In this document: piece by piece, positions 25,154 through 33,949 of the stretch
Layout of the letters: every line of letters begins with the position of its first letter
Numbering within the stretch: position 1 is the stretch's first letter
DNA from: Candidatus Latescibacterota bacterium
Lineage (GTDB): Bacteria; JAAXHH01
Reading direction: 5' to 3'
Length of the DNA stretch: 64,000 nt
Assembly: GCA_022821085.1 (NCBI GenBank)
Contig: JAJEEG010000006.1
Coordinates: forward strand, 2,439,330-2,503,329
Position numbers and translations under genes: made by a program
The notes under the pieces: generated by a model
The model's input: the letters and a program-made list of their open reading frames with translations, nothing else
Told to the model about the DNA's origin: nothing
The model's database searches: none

Positions 25154-25999
25154 ATGAACATCCCCCACGCCCAGGTCGAGGCCCTCCTACGCGAGGCGGC
25201 TGGTCAAATCATCATGCCGCTCTGGCGGAACCTGGGTCGGGACGACGTCACCGAGAAGAGCGCGGGCGATTTGACAACGTCGGCCGACACCCGGTGCGAG
25301 GCGTTCCTGGCGTCGCATCTACCCGGGTTGATCGAAGGCTCGCTGGTCCTCGGGGAAGAGAGTGTCTATGACGATCCGGGCCTATTGGCGGTCCTGCACA
25401 CGGACGCACCGGTCTGGGTCATCGATCCCCTGGACGGGACCCGGTACTTCGCGGCAGGCGAGCCAAAGTTTGCCGTCATGGTTTGTCTTATTCAGTCTGG
25501 TGTGACCATCGGAGCGTGGATACTCAACCCGATTGACGGTGTGTTGACAAGTGCGGAAAGGGGTGCCGGGGCCTTCCAGGGAGACAAGCGCCTGGACGTG
25601 GATCCCTCGCCCCTGACCGTGGATCCCGCGCCCCTACCCCTGGATCGCGCCCGCGGCGTGGCCATGACGTGGTATCTGCCGGACGCACTCAAGCCCACCG
25701 CCGATGCGGCGCTGGATACCTTCCTGTTCATCGAACGCACCCGGTGCGCCGGGTACAACTATCCTTCCTTCGCGAAGAACGAACTTCAGTTTTTGTTCTT
25801 CTATCGCACCCTGGTCTGGGACCACGCGCCGGGCGTCCTGATCGCGCAGGAAGCGGGCGGCTTCGTGCGCAGGTTGGATGGGACCGAGTACTCCCCGGTG
25901 GATAACCGCAAGGGCTTGCTGTGTGCCAACAACCCGGAAACGTGGAAATCGGTACAGCGGACGCTGGTGCCGTCCGTCGAGGTCGTCGACAGAGTATGA
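25154..25999 (+). CDS. Inositol monophosphatase / CysQ-like phosphatase
   Basis: A 281-residue Mg-dependent phosphatase of the inositol monophosphatase superfamily. GEES (about 67-70) and DPLDGTRYF with Asp91 and Asp94 bind metal, and WDHAPGVLIAQEAGG carries the third acid. Family members hydrolyse inositol phosphate, fructose bisphosphate or 3'-phosphoadenosine 5'-phosphate; the choice cannot be made here. An ATG six bases upstream is in frame, but the GGAGG at 25141-25145 is correctly spaced only for 25154. Residues about 149-165 hold a tandem repeat (DVDPSPL, TVDPAPL) inserted in the fold. Confidence 0.87.
   Translation: MNIPHAQVEALLREAAGQIIMPLWRNLGRDDVTEKSAGDLTTSADTRCEAFLASHLPGLIEGSLVLGEESVYDDPGLLAVLHTDAPVWVIDPLDGTRYFAAGEPKFAVMVCLIQSGVTIGAWILNPIDGVLTSAERGAGAFQGDKRLDVDPSPLTVDPAPLPLDRARGVAMTWYLPDALKPTADAALDTFLFIERTRCAGYNYPSFAKNELQFLFFYRTLVWDHAPGVLIAQEAGGFVRRLDGTEYSPVDNRKGLLCANNPETWKSVQRTLVPSVEVVDRV
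25598..25639. repeat. 21-bp in-frame tandem repeat, two units
   Basis: GTGGATCCCTCGCCCCTGAC and a near copy start at 25598 and 25619; a third, partial copy follows at 25640. It sits in frame inside the inositol-phosphatase-like gene, giving VDPSPLT-VDPAPLP. Confidence 0.7.
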
Positions 26000-26028
26000 C
26001 TGTTCTCTTCTGTGTAGGTCATGGATAA

Positions 26029-26057
26029 CGTGGCCCCGCGCCATCCACGGGGCCACG
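26029..26057. terminator. Strong hairpin between convergent genes
   Basis: CGTGGCCCC (26029-26037) and GGGGCCACG (26049-26057) form a perfect 9-bp GC-rich stem with an 11-base loop, 30 bases after the phosphatase stop and 41 bases from the stop of the convergent gene. There is no T-run, so it may be a pausing or Rho-assisted terminator or a REP-like element. Confidence 0.45.
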
Positions 26058-26097
26058 CCTGGCCGCGATGGGCCGGTTCACGATGCGAGGCATCCCT

Positions 26098-26874
26098 TTA
26101 CCTCGTGGTCTGGAACGGTCGGCCTGTTCCGGAGAAAGGTAACGGCGGATCAAGCCGCCACACCCGGGATTCAGCCGAAACTTTTTCCAGGTCGGCAAGC
26201 GTTATGACAAGCGAATCCGATGCCCTTTCAAGTTGGTCAGCGGGCTCGGTGTTTTCCTCGAAATATCCTCCCATGGATTCGGAGGTCTCCGAATTCACGG
26301 TGGATTCGTCATACACCAGCCCAAGGTTGAATAACACCGGTTTGCTCTCCGATTTGCCGTCACTGGCATAGATGACCGCCGGCAAAACGGGAACGATTCC
26401 GACGTTCCCGTATACAGACGCGAATTCGGCCGGCGTTACGTTACTCCGGGGCCGGATGTGGAATAGACTGCCGTACCGATCGACACAGAGCAGCGCTTCC
26501 TCGGGGGATCGAATGCCCAGCCTGCCGGGAATCGCGATACCGAACCGGTAAGTAACAATGTCCTCCTCATAGTCCGACGCCGGATCCCCTTCGAACTTCA
26601 GGTCCGTCCCGGGACCCGCAGGGAACTGGACGACGCGTGAACGACTACTGACCGGGCCGTTTACGACCGGAGGGTGGTTGGGTCCGTGGTGCACGGGTCG
26701 AATCAGGGATTTCGTGTCGAAGGCGGCCGGTGCCGATTGCCTGTGCAGCACTGGCTCCGTCGACTGCTTCGACTGCGGTGACGGCGTGGAACCTGAGAAT
26801 CCGATCCAGGCGACCACGAACGTGACCGCGAGCACAGGAACCAAAAAGCAGGAAACAAGGATTGACCGTGACAT
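26098..26874 (-). CDS. Exported or anchored protein of unknown function
   Basis: A 258-residue protein that I do not recognise. Residues 5-27 (ILVSCFLVPVLAVTFVVAWIGF) are a signal anchor or signal peptide, followed by a Ser/Pro/Gln-rich linker to about residue 55. The remaining part is mixed alpha/beta with a repeated theme of ...RFGIAIPGRLGI... and RPRSNVTPAEFASVYGNVGIVP. AAGGGAG precedes the ATG at good spacing. It ends 98 bases from the convergent phosphatase gene. It is probably periplasmic. Confidence 0.7.
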   Translation of the reverse strand: MSRSILVSCFLVPVLAVTFVVAWIGFSGSTPSPQSKQSTEPVLHRQSAPAAFDTKSLIRPVHHGPNHPPVVNGPVSSRSRVVQFPAGPGTDLKFEGDPASDYEEDIVTYRFGIAIPGRLGIRSPEEALLCVDRYGSLFHIRPRSNVTPAEFASVYGNVGIVPVLPAVIYASDGKSESKPVLFNLGLVYDESTVNSETSESMGGYFEENTEPADQLERASDSLVITLADLEKVSAESRVWRLDPPLPFSGTGRPFQTTR

Positions 26875-27271
26875 GGGTAGCTCCCTTGTTGCAGTGTGAA
26901 AGAGAACAGGAAGGAACTACGGACATGAGGTCAAGGAGGAGATCGTGACTGCCAGCTGCTGCTGATGACATCCGGCAGTCCGTTACTTATGTCTGAATCG
27001 TTTTCGACAATGTTGACAGGGGATGAAGAGACCGTCAGCAGGATCTCGCGCGAAAGGGAATTTACGTGCAATCCGCACAAATCCACCAACAGGTCCAGAG
27101 ACAGCCTATCCTGCACAATCGCAAAACATTTGCACACCCAGGTCCCGATCATGATCATTCCTCGTGGACGCGTCGTGACGGACGGTGTCTCTACCCCGTT
27201 TAACCACCGCGGTAATTTACGGGTTCCCGGAAAATGTGAACGGACGAAAACGGGTCGGTTCATGCCGCCAT
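26875..27271. other. Intergenic region between exported protein and citrate synthase
   Basis: Besides the doubtful small frame at 26931-27152 this 397-base region shows no motif I can support. Its base composition is less GC-rich than the flanks. Confidence 0.4.
26931..27152 (-). CDS. Small hypothetical protein, 73 residues
   Basis: A short frame beginning MIGTWVCKCFAIVQDRLSLDL and ending SSSWQSRSPP. GAGGA lies six bases before the ATG at 27152, which is why this start is chosen over a longer frame. It precedes the exported unknown on the same strand. Codon use is not clearly coding and there is no recognised family; it may be noise within the 397-base gap 26875-27271. Confidence 0.25.
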   Translation of the reverse strand: MIGTWVCKCFAIVQDRLSLDLLVDLCGLHVNSLSREILLTVSSSPVNIVENDSDISNGLPDVISSSWQSRSPP

Positions 27272-28495
27272 TCAGGCACTGGGAACATTGGGCGGCCGCA
27301 AACCGGTATATCTGGCCCGCGGCCGGATGAGCTGGTCCCTTTCGTACTGTTCGATCGCGTGTCCGATCCAGCCGGCCGTGCGGCCGAGGGCGAACAGGGC
27401 CATGGCGCTGCCTTCGGGCATGTTCATAACGCGCACGAGCGCCGTAAGGGCCAGGTCGATGTTGTAACGGTCCGGGACCAGGCGATGGGTCGTTTCGATG
27501 ATTTCCCGCGCAAGCTGCAGGTCCTTCGATCCCGGAAACCGATCCTCCAGCTTGCGCAACAACAGGCTCGCTCGAGGGTCCACGTCGCGGTAAACGGCGT
27601 GGCCGAACCCGGGGATCTTCTCACCGATCCGCAACCGGTTGGCAATCGCCCGTTCAACGCTGCCGATAGATTCCGCCTCCTGAAACAGCGCTTCGACGCG
27701 CTCGCTGGCTGCGCCGTGCTTGTAGCCGCGCAGTGCGGCGAGTCCCGCACAGACCGCACTGTAGGGTGTCGTTCCGGCCGACGCGGCGCATCGCACGGTA
27801 AAGGTCGATACATTCAATTCGTGATCCGCGAACAGCACCAGGGTCGTATTGATCAGCTCCGCCGCGCCATCAATATCCGGCGCCCAGGCCCTTCGCAAGG
27901 CCTGGGCGATCCCGCCCATCGGGTCTTCGCCCGTGGCCACACCCGTCATGAACCAGAGGATCCGCATGCCCGTCGCGGCGACCGTGTCCCGCCGCAGGTC
28001 CAGCGCGGCCAGGTCATCCGCCTCTGCCAGGGGAAGCAGCGTCTGAAAGCGTTCGACGGGTTTGAGCTTATTCAATTTCATCCAGCTTTCGCGGTAATCT
28101 CTCTGATAGGTGTTCGAGAAAATGGGAAAAGAGAAACGCTTGTCCCCCGTCCAGAGCAGGGCCGCGACGCGCTCGAACGATTCGTTCGCCGCCAGGATCG
28201 TCGCGTCGCGTCCCCGGTAGAACAGCCGTTCATCCGTGATCAACGTAATCGCCGATTCCAGGATCGGATCCCCCGTGTGCAGGGCACGTTTTACCGCCCA
28301 TCCCGGATTCCGGCGGGCTCTCTTTCGGGCCTTCAACCGCTCGATGTCTTCACTGCGGTACAACCGCTTCCGCCTGCCGTCGCCGCTTTCTTCGGACCGG
28401 ATCATGCCGCGGCTCACATAGGCATAGAGCGTCGACAGGCTGATATTCAGCGCGGAAGCCGCTTCGGTGGATGTCATGTATCTTCTGCTGTTCAT
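27272..28495 (-). CDS. Citrate synthase family protein with N-terminal HTH domain
   Basis: A 407-residue protein. Residues about 6-60 form a MerR-like helix-turn-helix (MTSTEAASALNISLSTLYAYVSRGMI ... RLYRSEDIERLKAR), a known architecture in one citrate-synthase family. The rest is a citrate synthase fold, with ADHELNVSTF and HGAASER carrying catalytic-region histidines and GFGHAVYRDVDPRA the third conserved motif. It could condense an acyl-CoA with a 2-oxoacid, regulate transcription, or both. It is divergent from a leuB-citrate synthase pair across a dyad-rich region, which may be its operator. The start has GGGGA seven bases upstream. Confidence 0.88.
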   Translation of the reverse strand: MNSRRYMTSTEAASALNISLSTLYAYVSRGMIRSEESGDGRRKRLYRSEDIERLKARKRARRNPGWAVKRALHTGDPILESAITLITDERLFYRGRDATILAANESFERVAALLWTGDKRFSFPIFSNTYQRDYRESWMKLNKLKPVERFQTLLPLAEADDLAALDLRRDTVAATGMRILWFMTGVATGEDPMGGIAQALRRAWAPDIDGAAELINTTLVLFADHELNVSTFTVRCAASAGTTPYSAVCAGLAALRGYKHGAASERVEALFQEAESIGSVERAIANRLRIGEKIPGFGHAVYRDVDPRASLLLRKLEDRFPGSKDLQLAREIIETTHRLVPDRYNIDLALTALVRVMNMPEGSAMALFALGRTAGWIGHAIEQYERDQLIRPRARYTGLRPPNVPSA

Positions 28496-28506
28496 TGCAA
28501 GGTCCC

Positions 28507-28557
28507 CTCGTATAGACGGCGCGCTCGTGTAGACGGCGCACTCGTATAGACGGCTCT
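28507..28557. repeat. 17-bp tandem repeat, three units
   Basis: Units of CTCGTATAGACGGCGCG begin at 28507, 28524 and 28541, with CTCG of a fourth at 28558. They lie in the leader of the HTH-citrate synthase gene. Confidence 0.8.
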
Positions 28558-28587
28558 CTCGTGGATGTCCTATTTCGAAAATATATG

Positions 28588-28624
28588 TTGATTGATATTT
28601 TAATCAATATTGACAATATGTCAA
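28588..28624. promoter_or_regulatory. Nested palindromes in the divergent citrate synthase / leuB promoter region
   Basis: In an AT-rich stretch, ATTGAT (28591-28596) mirrors ATCAAT (28603-28608). ATATTG/CAATAT with a one-base centre spans 28607-28619, and TTGACA/TGTCAA with a three-base centre spans 28610-28624. The TTGACA could also be a -35 box for the rightward genes. Such dyads are typical operators; the HTH domain of the adjacent citrate synthase is the obvious candidate ligand, by inference only. Confidence 0.6.
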
Positions 28625-28677
28625 AACGCTTTTTTGTTACATATCGACAGACCATTGATCTGAAAAGGAGAAACGCC

Positions 28678-29757
28678 TTGCACCATATTGCCGTATTGCC
28701 CGGAGACGGGATTGGTCCTGAAATCACCCGCGAGGCCGTCAAGGTTCTGAAGGCTGTGGGGGAGCGACACCAGCTGGATCTCGTCTTCTCCCACCACCTG
28801 GTCGGGGGAGCGCTGCTCGATGCACAGGGCGTCGCATTGACCGATGAGCTCGTGGAAGCTTGCCGGCGTAGCGACGCGGTGCTCTTCGGTGCGGTAGGCG
28901 GCCCAAAGTGGGATCACCTGGACATGCCGGACCGGGTGGACCATGCCCTGATCCGTTTACGGCAGGAACTTTCCGTCTACGCGAATCTGCGCCAGTTCAG
29001 GTTGTACGCGGGTCTGGAAGACGCGTCCGCGGTCAAATCCGATCGCATAGCCGGAGGTGTTGATTTCATCATACTGCGCGAGCTCTCCAGCGGCGCTTAT
29101 TACGGACAGCCGAAATTCAGGGAGGAAACGCCCCGGGGCAGAAGAGCGGTCGACACCATCGAGTACTTCGATTTTCAGGTCGAACGGCTGGCGCGTTACG
29201 GATTTGAACTGGCGCGACAGAGGCGTGGCAAACTGACCTCGATGTCGAAGTGGAACGCCCTGGAATCCTCCAGGCTCTGGCGCGACGTGGTCGAGGAAGT
29301 GGCCGGGCAGAATCCGGATGTAGATACGCGGCATGAAATCGTCGACGCGGGCGCCATGAACCTGATCCAGCGGCCCGCCGAGTACGACGTGATCATCATG
29401 CCCAATATGTTCGGTGATATACTGGGCGACGAGGCGGCCGTACTTACCGGGTCTATCGGTATGGTCCCGTCCGCGGAGATCTCACTGGACGGCACCTCGC
29501 TGTATGAGCCGATACACGGGAGCGCGAACGACATTGAAGGCAAAGGCATCGCGAATCCCATCGGAATGATCCTGAGCGCCGCCCTGATGCTCCGGTACAG
29601 CCTGGACTGTCCCGATGGCGCCGACGTAATCGATCGCGCGGTCGCCAGGGTGATCGAAGACGGATACCGGACCGCGGACATCCGGAGATCGCCCGGTCAG
29701 CAGCGGGTATCCACCTCGGAAATGGGCGACCTGGTTGCTGCAAAGATCAACGAATGA
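28678..29757 (+). CDS. leuB: 3-isopropylmalate dehydrogenase
   Basis: A 359-residue beta-decarboxylating dehydrogenase. GDGIGPEITREAVKVL is the NAD-loop region, RLRQELSVYANLRQFRLY the LeuB-specific substrate loop, SMSKWNALESSRLWR the lysine segment (usually VDKANVLE; here the Asp is Ser), and SLYEPIHGSANDIEGKGIANP the nucleotide-binding end. AAAAGGAG is seven bases before a TTG at 28678, which fits the family N terminus better than the ATG at 28561. In context between two citrate synthases it may serve a LeuB-like chain-elongation step or ordinary leucine synthesis; leuC/leuD are absent. Confidence 0.9.
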   Translation: MHHIAVLPGDGIGPEITREAVKVLKAVGERHQLDLVFSHHLVGGALLDAQGVALTDELVEACRRSDAVLFGAVGGPKWDHLDMPDRVDHALIRLRQELSVYANLRQFRLYAGLEDASAVKSDRIAGGVDFIILRELSSGAYYGQPKFREETPRGRRAVDTIEYFDFQVERLARYGFELARQRRGKLTSMSKWNALESSRLWRDVVEEVAGQNPDVDTRHEIVDAGAMNLIQRPAEYDVIIMPNMFGDILGDEAAVLTGSIGMVPSAEISLDGTSLYEPIHGSANDIEGKGIANPIGMILSAALMLRYSLDCPDGADVIDRAVARVIEDGYRTADIRRSPGQQRVSTSEMGDLVAAKINE

Positions 29758-29797
29758 CCACGCCCGCCATCCTTCCATCTAATGCTGGGAGCACATC

Positions 29798-30919
29798 ATG
29801 TCTTTTTCACCCGGTCTCAAGGACGTCGTAGCGGCGGAAACCCGGCTGAGCCATGTCGATGGGGAAGCCGGCATACTGGTCATCGGGGGATATCCACTCG
29901 AGGAGATTGCGGAACGTGCGACTTACGAGGAGATGGTCCACCTGCTGTGGCATGGAACGCTGCCCGACGGGGCCGGCCTTAATCAACTCACCGGGGATCT
30001 GGCCGCGAGCCGCCCACTGTCCGGTGTTACCCTCGATCTGCTGCGCGGCGCGGCGAAGGAACGCCGACCCGTCATCGACGCGGTTCGCATGGCCGCGGCC
30101 TCCCTGCCTTCCTGTGACGACACGACCGACGCCCGGTCCCTGGTAGCCGGGCTGCCGACTATCGTAGCGGCCTACTGGCGCCTTTTCCACAATGAAGAAC
30201 CAGTGGAACCGGACCCCGGTCTCGGCCATGTGGCCAATCTGCTGTACATGCTGCACGGCAAAATCCCCGGCGAGGACCGTGTACGGGCGCTCACGACGTA
30301 CCTGAATACGGTGATTGATCACGGCATGAACGCGTCCACGTTCACGGCGCGGGTCATCGTTTCCACGCGTTCCGACTTCATCTCCGCCGTTACGGGAGCG
30401 ATCGGAGCGCTCAAAGGCCCGTTGCACGGCGGGGCGCCGGGACCGGTCATTTCCATGCTCGAAGCGATCGGCAACGCCGACAACGCCGAATCCTGGCTTC
30501 GGGAAGAACTCGAATCGGGAGAACGGCTCATGGGTTTCGGACATGCCGTGTATCGCGTACGAGATCCGCGGGCCGACGTCCTTTCGCGCGCGGCGCGCGC
30601 CTTCTTCGACCGTGAAGACAACGGCCGTGAAGACGACCTGTACGCCTTGGCCGTGCACGTCGAGAAAACTGCCCTCGAACTCCTCGAAGAATACAAGCCC
30701 GGCCGGCGCCTTCAAACCAATGTCGAGTTCTACACCGCCCTCCTCCTCAAAGGGCTGGGTCTCCACCCGGACCTCTTCACCCCCATGTTCGCCGTGGGAC
30801 GCGTCGCCGGCTGGACCGCCCATTGTATCGAACAGCGGACCGTAGACCGCATCTTTCGTCCCGAGTCCCTTTATGCGGGCGAGATGAGCAGTCAGTGGAC
30901 GCCTCTTGAGGAACGGTAG
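29798..30919 (+). CDS. Citrate synthase / 2-methylcitrate synthase family protein
   Basis: A 373-residue citrate synthase fold without the HTH. SHVDGEAGILVIGGYPLEEIA opens the family, and DHGMNASTFTAR, LHGGAPG and GFGHAVYRVRDPRADVL carry the conserved histidines and Asp. It is 40 bases after leuB and probably in one transcript. Short citrate synthases of this kind include methylcitrate synthases. Together with the HTH paralogue it forms a two-gene pair like those known in Actinobacteria, here separated by leuB. Confidence 0.9.
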   Translation: MSFSPGLKDVVAAETRLSHVDGEAGILVIGGYPLEEIAERATYEEMVHLLWHGTLPDGAGLNQLTGDLAASRPLSGVTLDLLRGAAKERRPVIDAVRMAAASLPSCDDTTDARSLVAGLPTIVAAYWRLFHNEEPVEPDPGLGHVANLLYMLHGKIPGEDRVRALTTYLNTVIDHGMNASTFTARVIVSTRSDFISAVTGAIGALKGPLHGGAPGPVISMLEAIGNADNAESWLREELESGERLMGFGHAVYRVRDPRADVLSRAARAFFDREDNGREDDLYALAVHVEKTALELLEEYKPGRRLQTNVEFYTALLLKGLGLHPDLFTPMFAVGRVAGWTAHCIEQRTVDRIFRPESLYAGEMSSQWTPLEER

Positions 30920-31090
30920 CGCATTGGTATCGGCAGCACATCGCCACAGGTAGGGAGCGCCACGGGTATTCATCGACTTAACGCTGGCATAACGCGTCCG
31001 AATCCCGCATAATACCACCTTGAGACATCGATGCGGTTATCGACATGATTCAGGATGATCTTGAAGTTCATTCTGGGAAAGGAACAGCCT

Positions 31091-31981
31091 ATGGCGATGG
31101 TCGACATGAAGCAGATCCATGCGCTGGAAGACGCGACGGACCTGCTGAGAAACCCCTACGAACTGCGGCAACGTGCCGCGGAGCACGGGTGCCTGTTCTT
31201 TCGGCGTCTGCTCGATCCGGCGCGCGTGCTGGCGGTCCGGCGCCAGGTGCTCGAAGTGTGCCGGGAACACGGCTGGCTCGCCCCCGGAACGGATAACATG
31301 GACGGTATCGCGAATTCCGGCATCAGCGTGTTCGAAGGCGACGACCCGCGCTGGATCGCTTTCTACGATGATGTCCAGCGGATCCGCGACTTCCACGCGC
31401 TGGCTCTCGACCCCGCGATCATCCACATGCTCGAAGTGCTGTTCGGAGAACCCGTGCTGGCACACAGCCGGAACATCTGCCGGCTCGTATTCCCGGACAC
31501 GAACACCCACTCGACCCCGCCTCACCAGGACAACTACTTCATCGGCGGATCGGACGAGACGTGGACGGCCTGGATACCGCTCGGCGACTGTCCGGAGGAA
31601 CTCGGCGGGCTCGCCGTCAACCGGGGATCCCACCGCAGCGGCATGCTGGAGACGACCGAAGGCGTGGGGCCGGGCGGGCGGCAGGTACCCGTCGAAGACG
31701 CTTCCGCCTGGGTCGGCGGCGACTATGCCCGCGGCGACGTCATTATCCTGCACAGTCTGACGATACACCAGGGCCGGGACAATCTCTCCGCCGGCCGGCT
31801 CAGGCTATCGGCGGATTACCGCTACCAGCCGAGAAGCCACCCGGTACGGGAAGACTCGCTCCAGCCTCACATGAACTGGCTGACGTGGGAACAGCTGTAC
31901 GCACGGTGGGACGAGGACGATCCGGTGAAGCACTACTGGAGGGACTGGGACCTGGACGTGGTCAAGCGGGAGCCGCGGTAG
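31091..31981 (+). CDS. Phytanoyl-CoA dioxygenase family protein (PhyH copy 3)
   Basis: A 296-residue PhyH-like protein. The H-x-D is in PPHQDNYFIGG, and the distal histidine lies in ILHSLTIHQGRDNLSAGRLRLSADYRY. AAAGGAA precedes the ATG at 31091, so the longer frame from 31055 is not used. The protein is more like copies with the PxHxD motif than like copy 1. It ends 90 bases before an SDR gene. Confidence 0.88.
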   Translation: MAMVDMKQIHALEDATDLLRNPYELRQRAAEHGCLFFRRLLDPARVLAVRRQVLEVCREHGWLAPGTDNMDGIANSGISVFEGDDPRWIAFYDDVQRIRDFHALALDPAIIHMLEVLFGEPVLAHSRNICRLVFPDTNTHSTPPHQDNYFIGGSDETWTAWIPLGDCPEELGGLAVNRGSHRSGMLETTEGVGPGGRQVPVEDASAWVGGDYARGDVIILHSLTIHQGRDNLSAGRLRLSADYRYQPRSHPVREDSLQPHMNWLTWEQLYARWDEDDPVKHYWRDWDLDVVKREPR

Positions 31982-32071
31982 GGGTCTGTACCAGGTCACG
32001 CTCGCGCCCGGACTAGCCAGTGCCAGGCCTCATCCCGGTACCAGAACTCGCCGCCCCTGACACACCTGGAT

Positions 32072-33151
32072 ATGCCCAATCCAATCATCAAGACCGCCAC
32101 ACACCTGGTCCGGATGTTCCTGCCGAAACCGATGGCGGCACCGGTCGATATGTCGGGACGTTACGTGATCGTGACCGGGGCGTCGCCCGGTTCGATCGGT
32201 TACGAAACCGCGAGAATCCTCGCGGGCTGGGGCGCGACGGTCGTGGCGACGCGGGTCCGCGATGTGGTCCTGATGGAAGCGGCGTTGAAAGACGACCTGC
32301 GCAACGGCGGCGCCGACGCGGACAACCTCACGGCGCACGCACTGGATCTCTCCGATTCGCACAGCGTCAACGCCTTCGGCGCCTGGTATCGCGATAAACA
32401 CCAGGGGCAACTTCATGTCCTGATCAACAACGCGGGCATCCACCGGAAGACCCTTGCTCCACGAGAGAAAGCCCCGCTGTCCGAAGATGGCTTCGAGATA
32501 CACTGGCGGACCAACTATCTCGGCGCCTTTCACCTGACCTGGGCGCTGCTGCCACTTCTGCGGCGAGCCGGTGTCGAAAGCGGCGACGCGCGGGTGGTCA
32601 ACGTGTCCTCCGGCCTGCACGACCGGGTCGGTAACACGGACCTGTTTGACGAGGTACCGCACCGTGAGGTCCCGCAACGCGATAGACCGCACCGCGAGGT
32701 CCCGCAACGCGATAGGCCGCGCTACCACTCCTGGGACGCGTACGGAAAGTCGAAACTGGCGATGATTCACATGGCCTTTGAAATCGAGAGACGATTCGCA
32801 GATACGCACAACCTGCACGCCGTGGCCGTACACCCGGGCGTCGTCATGACCAACCTGACCCTGCCGCAGGCGTTTCGAGGACGGATCGGCAAGGCAGCGC
32901 ATCGCATCAATTCCTCGCTGGCCTCGCTGGTCCTGCTGTCCCCGCATGCCGGGGCGCAGACCATCGTGATGTGCGCGAGCCGGCGGCCGCTGCAGGGCGG
33001 GCGGTACTACGAACGTTGCGACGTCGCCGAACCGAGCGCGGACAGCCTTGACGCGGCCGCCTCGAAACGCCTGTGGGAGCAGTCGGAACGGTGGGTCCGA
33101 TCTCGCGCGCGGCACACCGCACACCCCGCAGCGCACGACGAAAATTCGTAA
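32072..33151 (+). CDS. Short-chain dehydrogenase/reductase
   Basis: A 359-residue SDR with a long N-terminal extension. The cofactor motif TGASPGSIG is at 35-43, NNAG at about 119-122 and the catalytic YGKSK has Tyr224 and Lys228; Ser179-180 is likely the active-site serine. Residues 196-215 are a duplicated ten-residue unit (PHREVPQRDR twice), encoded by a 30-base tandem repeat. The sequence resembles retinol dehydrogenase or WW-domain oxidoreductase-like SDRs. It lies between two PhyH genes, so a redox role in the same substrate pathway is possible. Confidence 0.87.
   Translation: MPNPIIKTATHLVRMFLPKPMAAPVDMSGRYVIVTGASPGSIGYETARILAGWGATVVATRVRDVVLMEAALKDDLRNGGADADNLTAHALDLSDSHSVNAFGAWYRDKHQGQLHVLINNAGIHRKTLAPREKAPLSEDGFEIHWRTNYLGAFHLTWALLPLLRRAGVESGDARVVNVSSGLHDRVGNTDLFDEVPHREVPQRDRPHREVPQRDRPRYHSWDAYGKSKLAMIHMAFEIERRFADTHNLHAVAVHPGVVMTNLTLPQAFRGRIGKAAHRINSSLASLVLLSPHAGAQTIVMCASRRPLQGGRYYERCDVAEPSADSLDAAASKRLWEQSERWVRSRARHTAHPAAHDENS
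32657..32716. repeat. 30-bp in-frame tandem repeat, two units
   Basis: Two nearly identical 30-base units (starting CCGCACCG, containing GAGGTCCCGCAACGCGATAG) at 32657 and 32687 duplicate ten residues of the SDR just before the catalytic tyrosine. Confidence 0.8.
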
Positions 33152-33187
33152 TCAGCCTACAGAGATCAAACCTCAGGAAGACCCATC

Positions 33188-33949
33188 TTGGATAACGAAC
33201 TGCTGAAACGGGGGTTCGTACCCCGGCCGCTGAACTCCGCGCAACGCAGGGCGCTGGACACCGAGGGTTTCCTCGTGCTGGAGGAGATCATCTCGCCGGA
33301 CTGGCTCGCCGGGTTGTGCCACGCTTTCGATGAGATTCATGACCGCGAGGGCGACAAGGCGGGCGAAGAGGTCGCACAGATGGAAGGCGTGCGCCGGCTT
33401 GCCGACCTGGTCAACAAGGGATCGGTGTTCGACCCGGTTTACCTGCAGCCTGAACTCTTGACCGCGGTCTTCCATGTCCTGCAGCGGCCGTTCAAGCTGC
33501 ACTCGCTCAACGGGCACGACCCGCTGCCCGGCAGCGGATTGCAGATATTGCACGCCGATTGGGGCCAGCCCGCCGCGCCCGGCGGACCGTACCACGTCGT
33601 CAATTCCATGTGGATGCTCGACGATTTCACCACGGTCAACGGAGCGACGCGCTGCGTGCCCGGTAGCCACCTGACACCCGGCAGGATTACCGACCATGTT
33701 TCCGATCGCATGGCGGACCACCCGGACCAGGTATTTCTGACGGGCCGCGCCGGTTCGGTGGCCGTGTTCAACGGCAACCTGTGGCACAGTTCGTATACCA
33801 ACCGCAGCGACGCCCCACGGCGCGCCCTGCACTGCGCCTTCATAGCCCGTGAACACCCGCAGCAGACCAATCAACGGGAGTACCTGCGGCCAGAAACGGC
33901 CCGTCGGCTTTCCCCCCTGGCGCGCTACATCCTGGACGTGCCCCGGTAA
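33188..33949 (+). CDS. Phytanoyl-CoA dioxygenase family protein (PhyH copy 4)
   Basis: A 253-residue PhyH-like protein. The H-x-D is QILHADWGQP, and NGNLWHSSYTNRSDAPRRALH supplies the distal histidine and the cosubstrate arginine. The start is TTG at 33188 with AGGAAG before it. The coding end (ILDVPR) is the first unit of a 20-base repeat that continues past the stop. It follows the SDR by 36 bases in an operon-like arrangement. Confidence 0.87.
   Translation: MDNELLKRGFVPRPLNSAQRRALDTEGFLVLEEIISPDWLAGLCHAFDEIHDREGDKAGEEVAQMEGVRRLADLVNKGSVFDPVYLQPELLTAVFHVLQRPFKLHSLNGHDPLPGSGLQILHADWGQPAAPGGPYHVVNSMWMLDDFTTVNGATRCVPGSHLTPGRITDHVSDRMADHPDQVFLTGRAGSVAVFNGNLWHSSYTNRSDAPRRALHCAFIAREHPQQTNQREYLRPETARRLSPLARYILDVPR

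Noticed and set aside
26965-27330. 121-codon plus-strand frame in the gap before citrate synthase
   Set aside because: It lacks a ribosome-binding site and family resemblance, and overlaps the end of the citrate synthase gene antisense.
27185-28549. 454-codon plus-strand frame opposite the HTH-citrate synthase
   Set aside because: It covers a well-supported enzyme on the other strand and has shadow composition.
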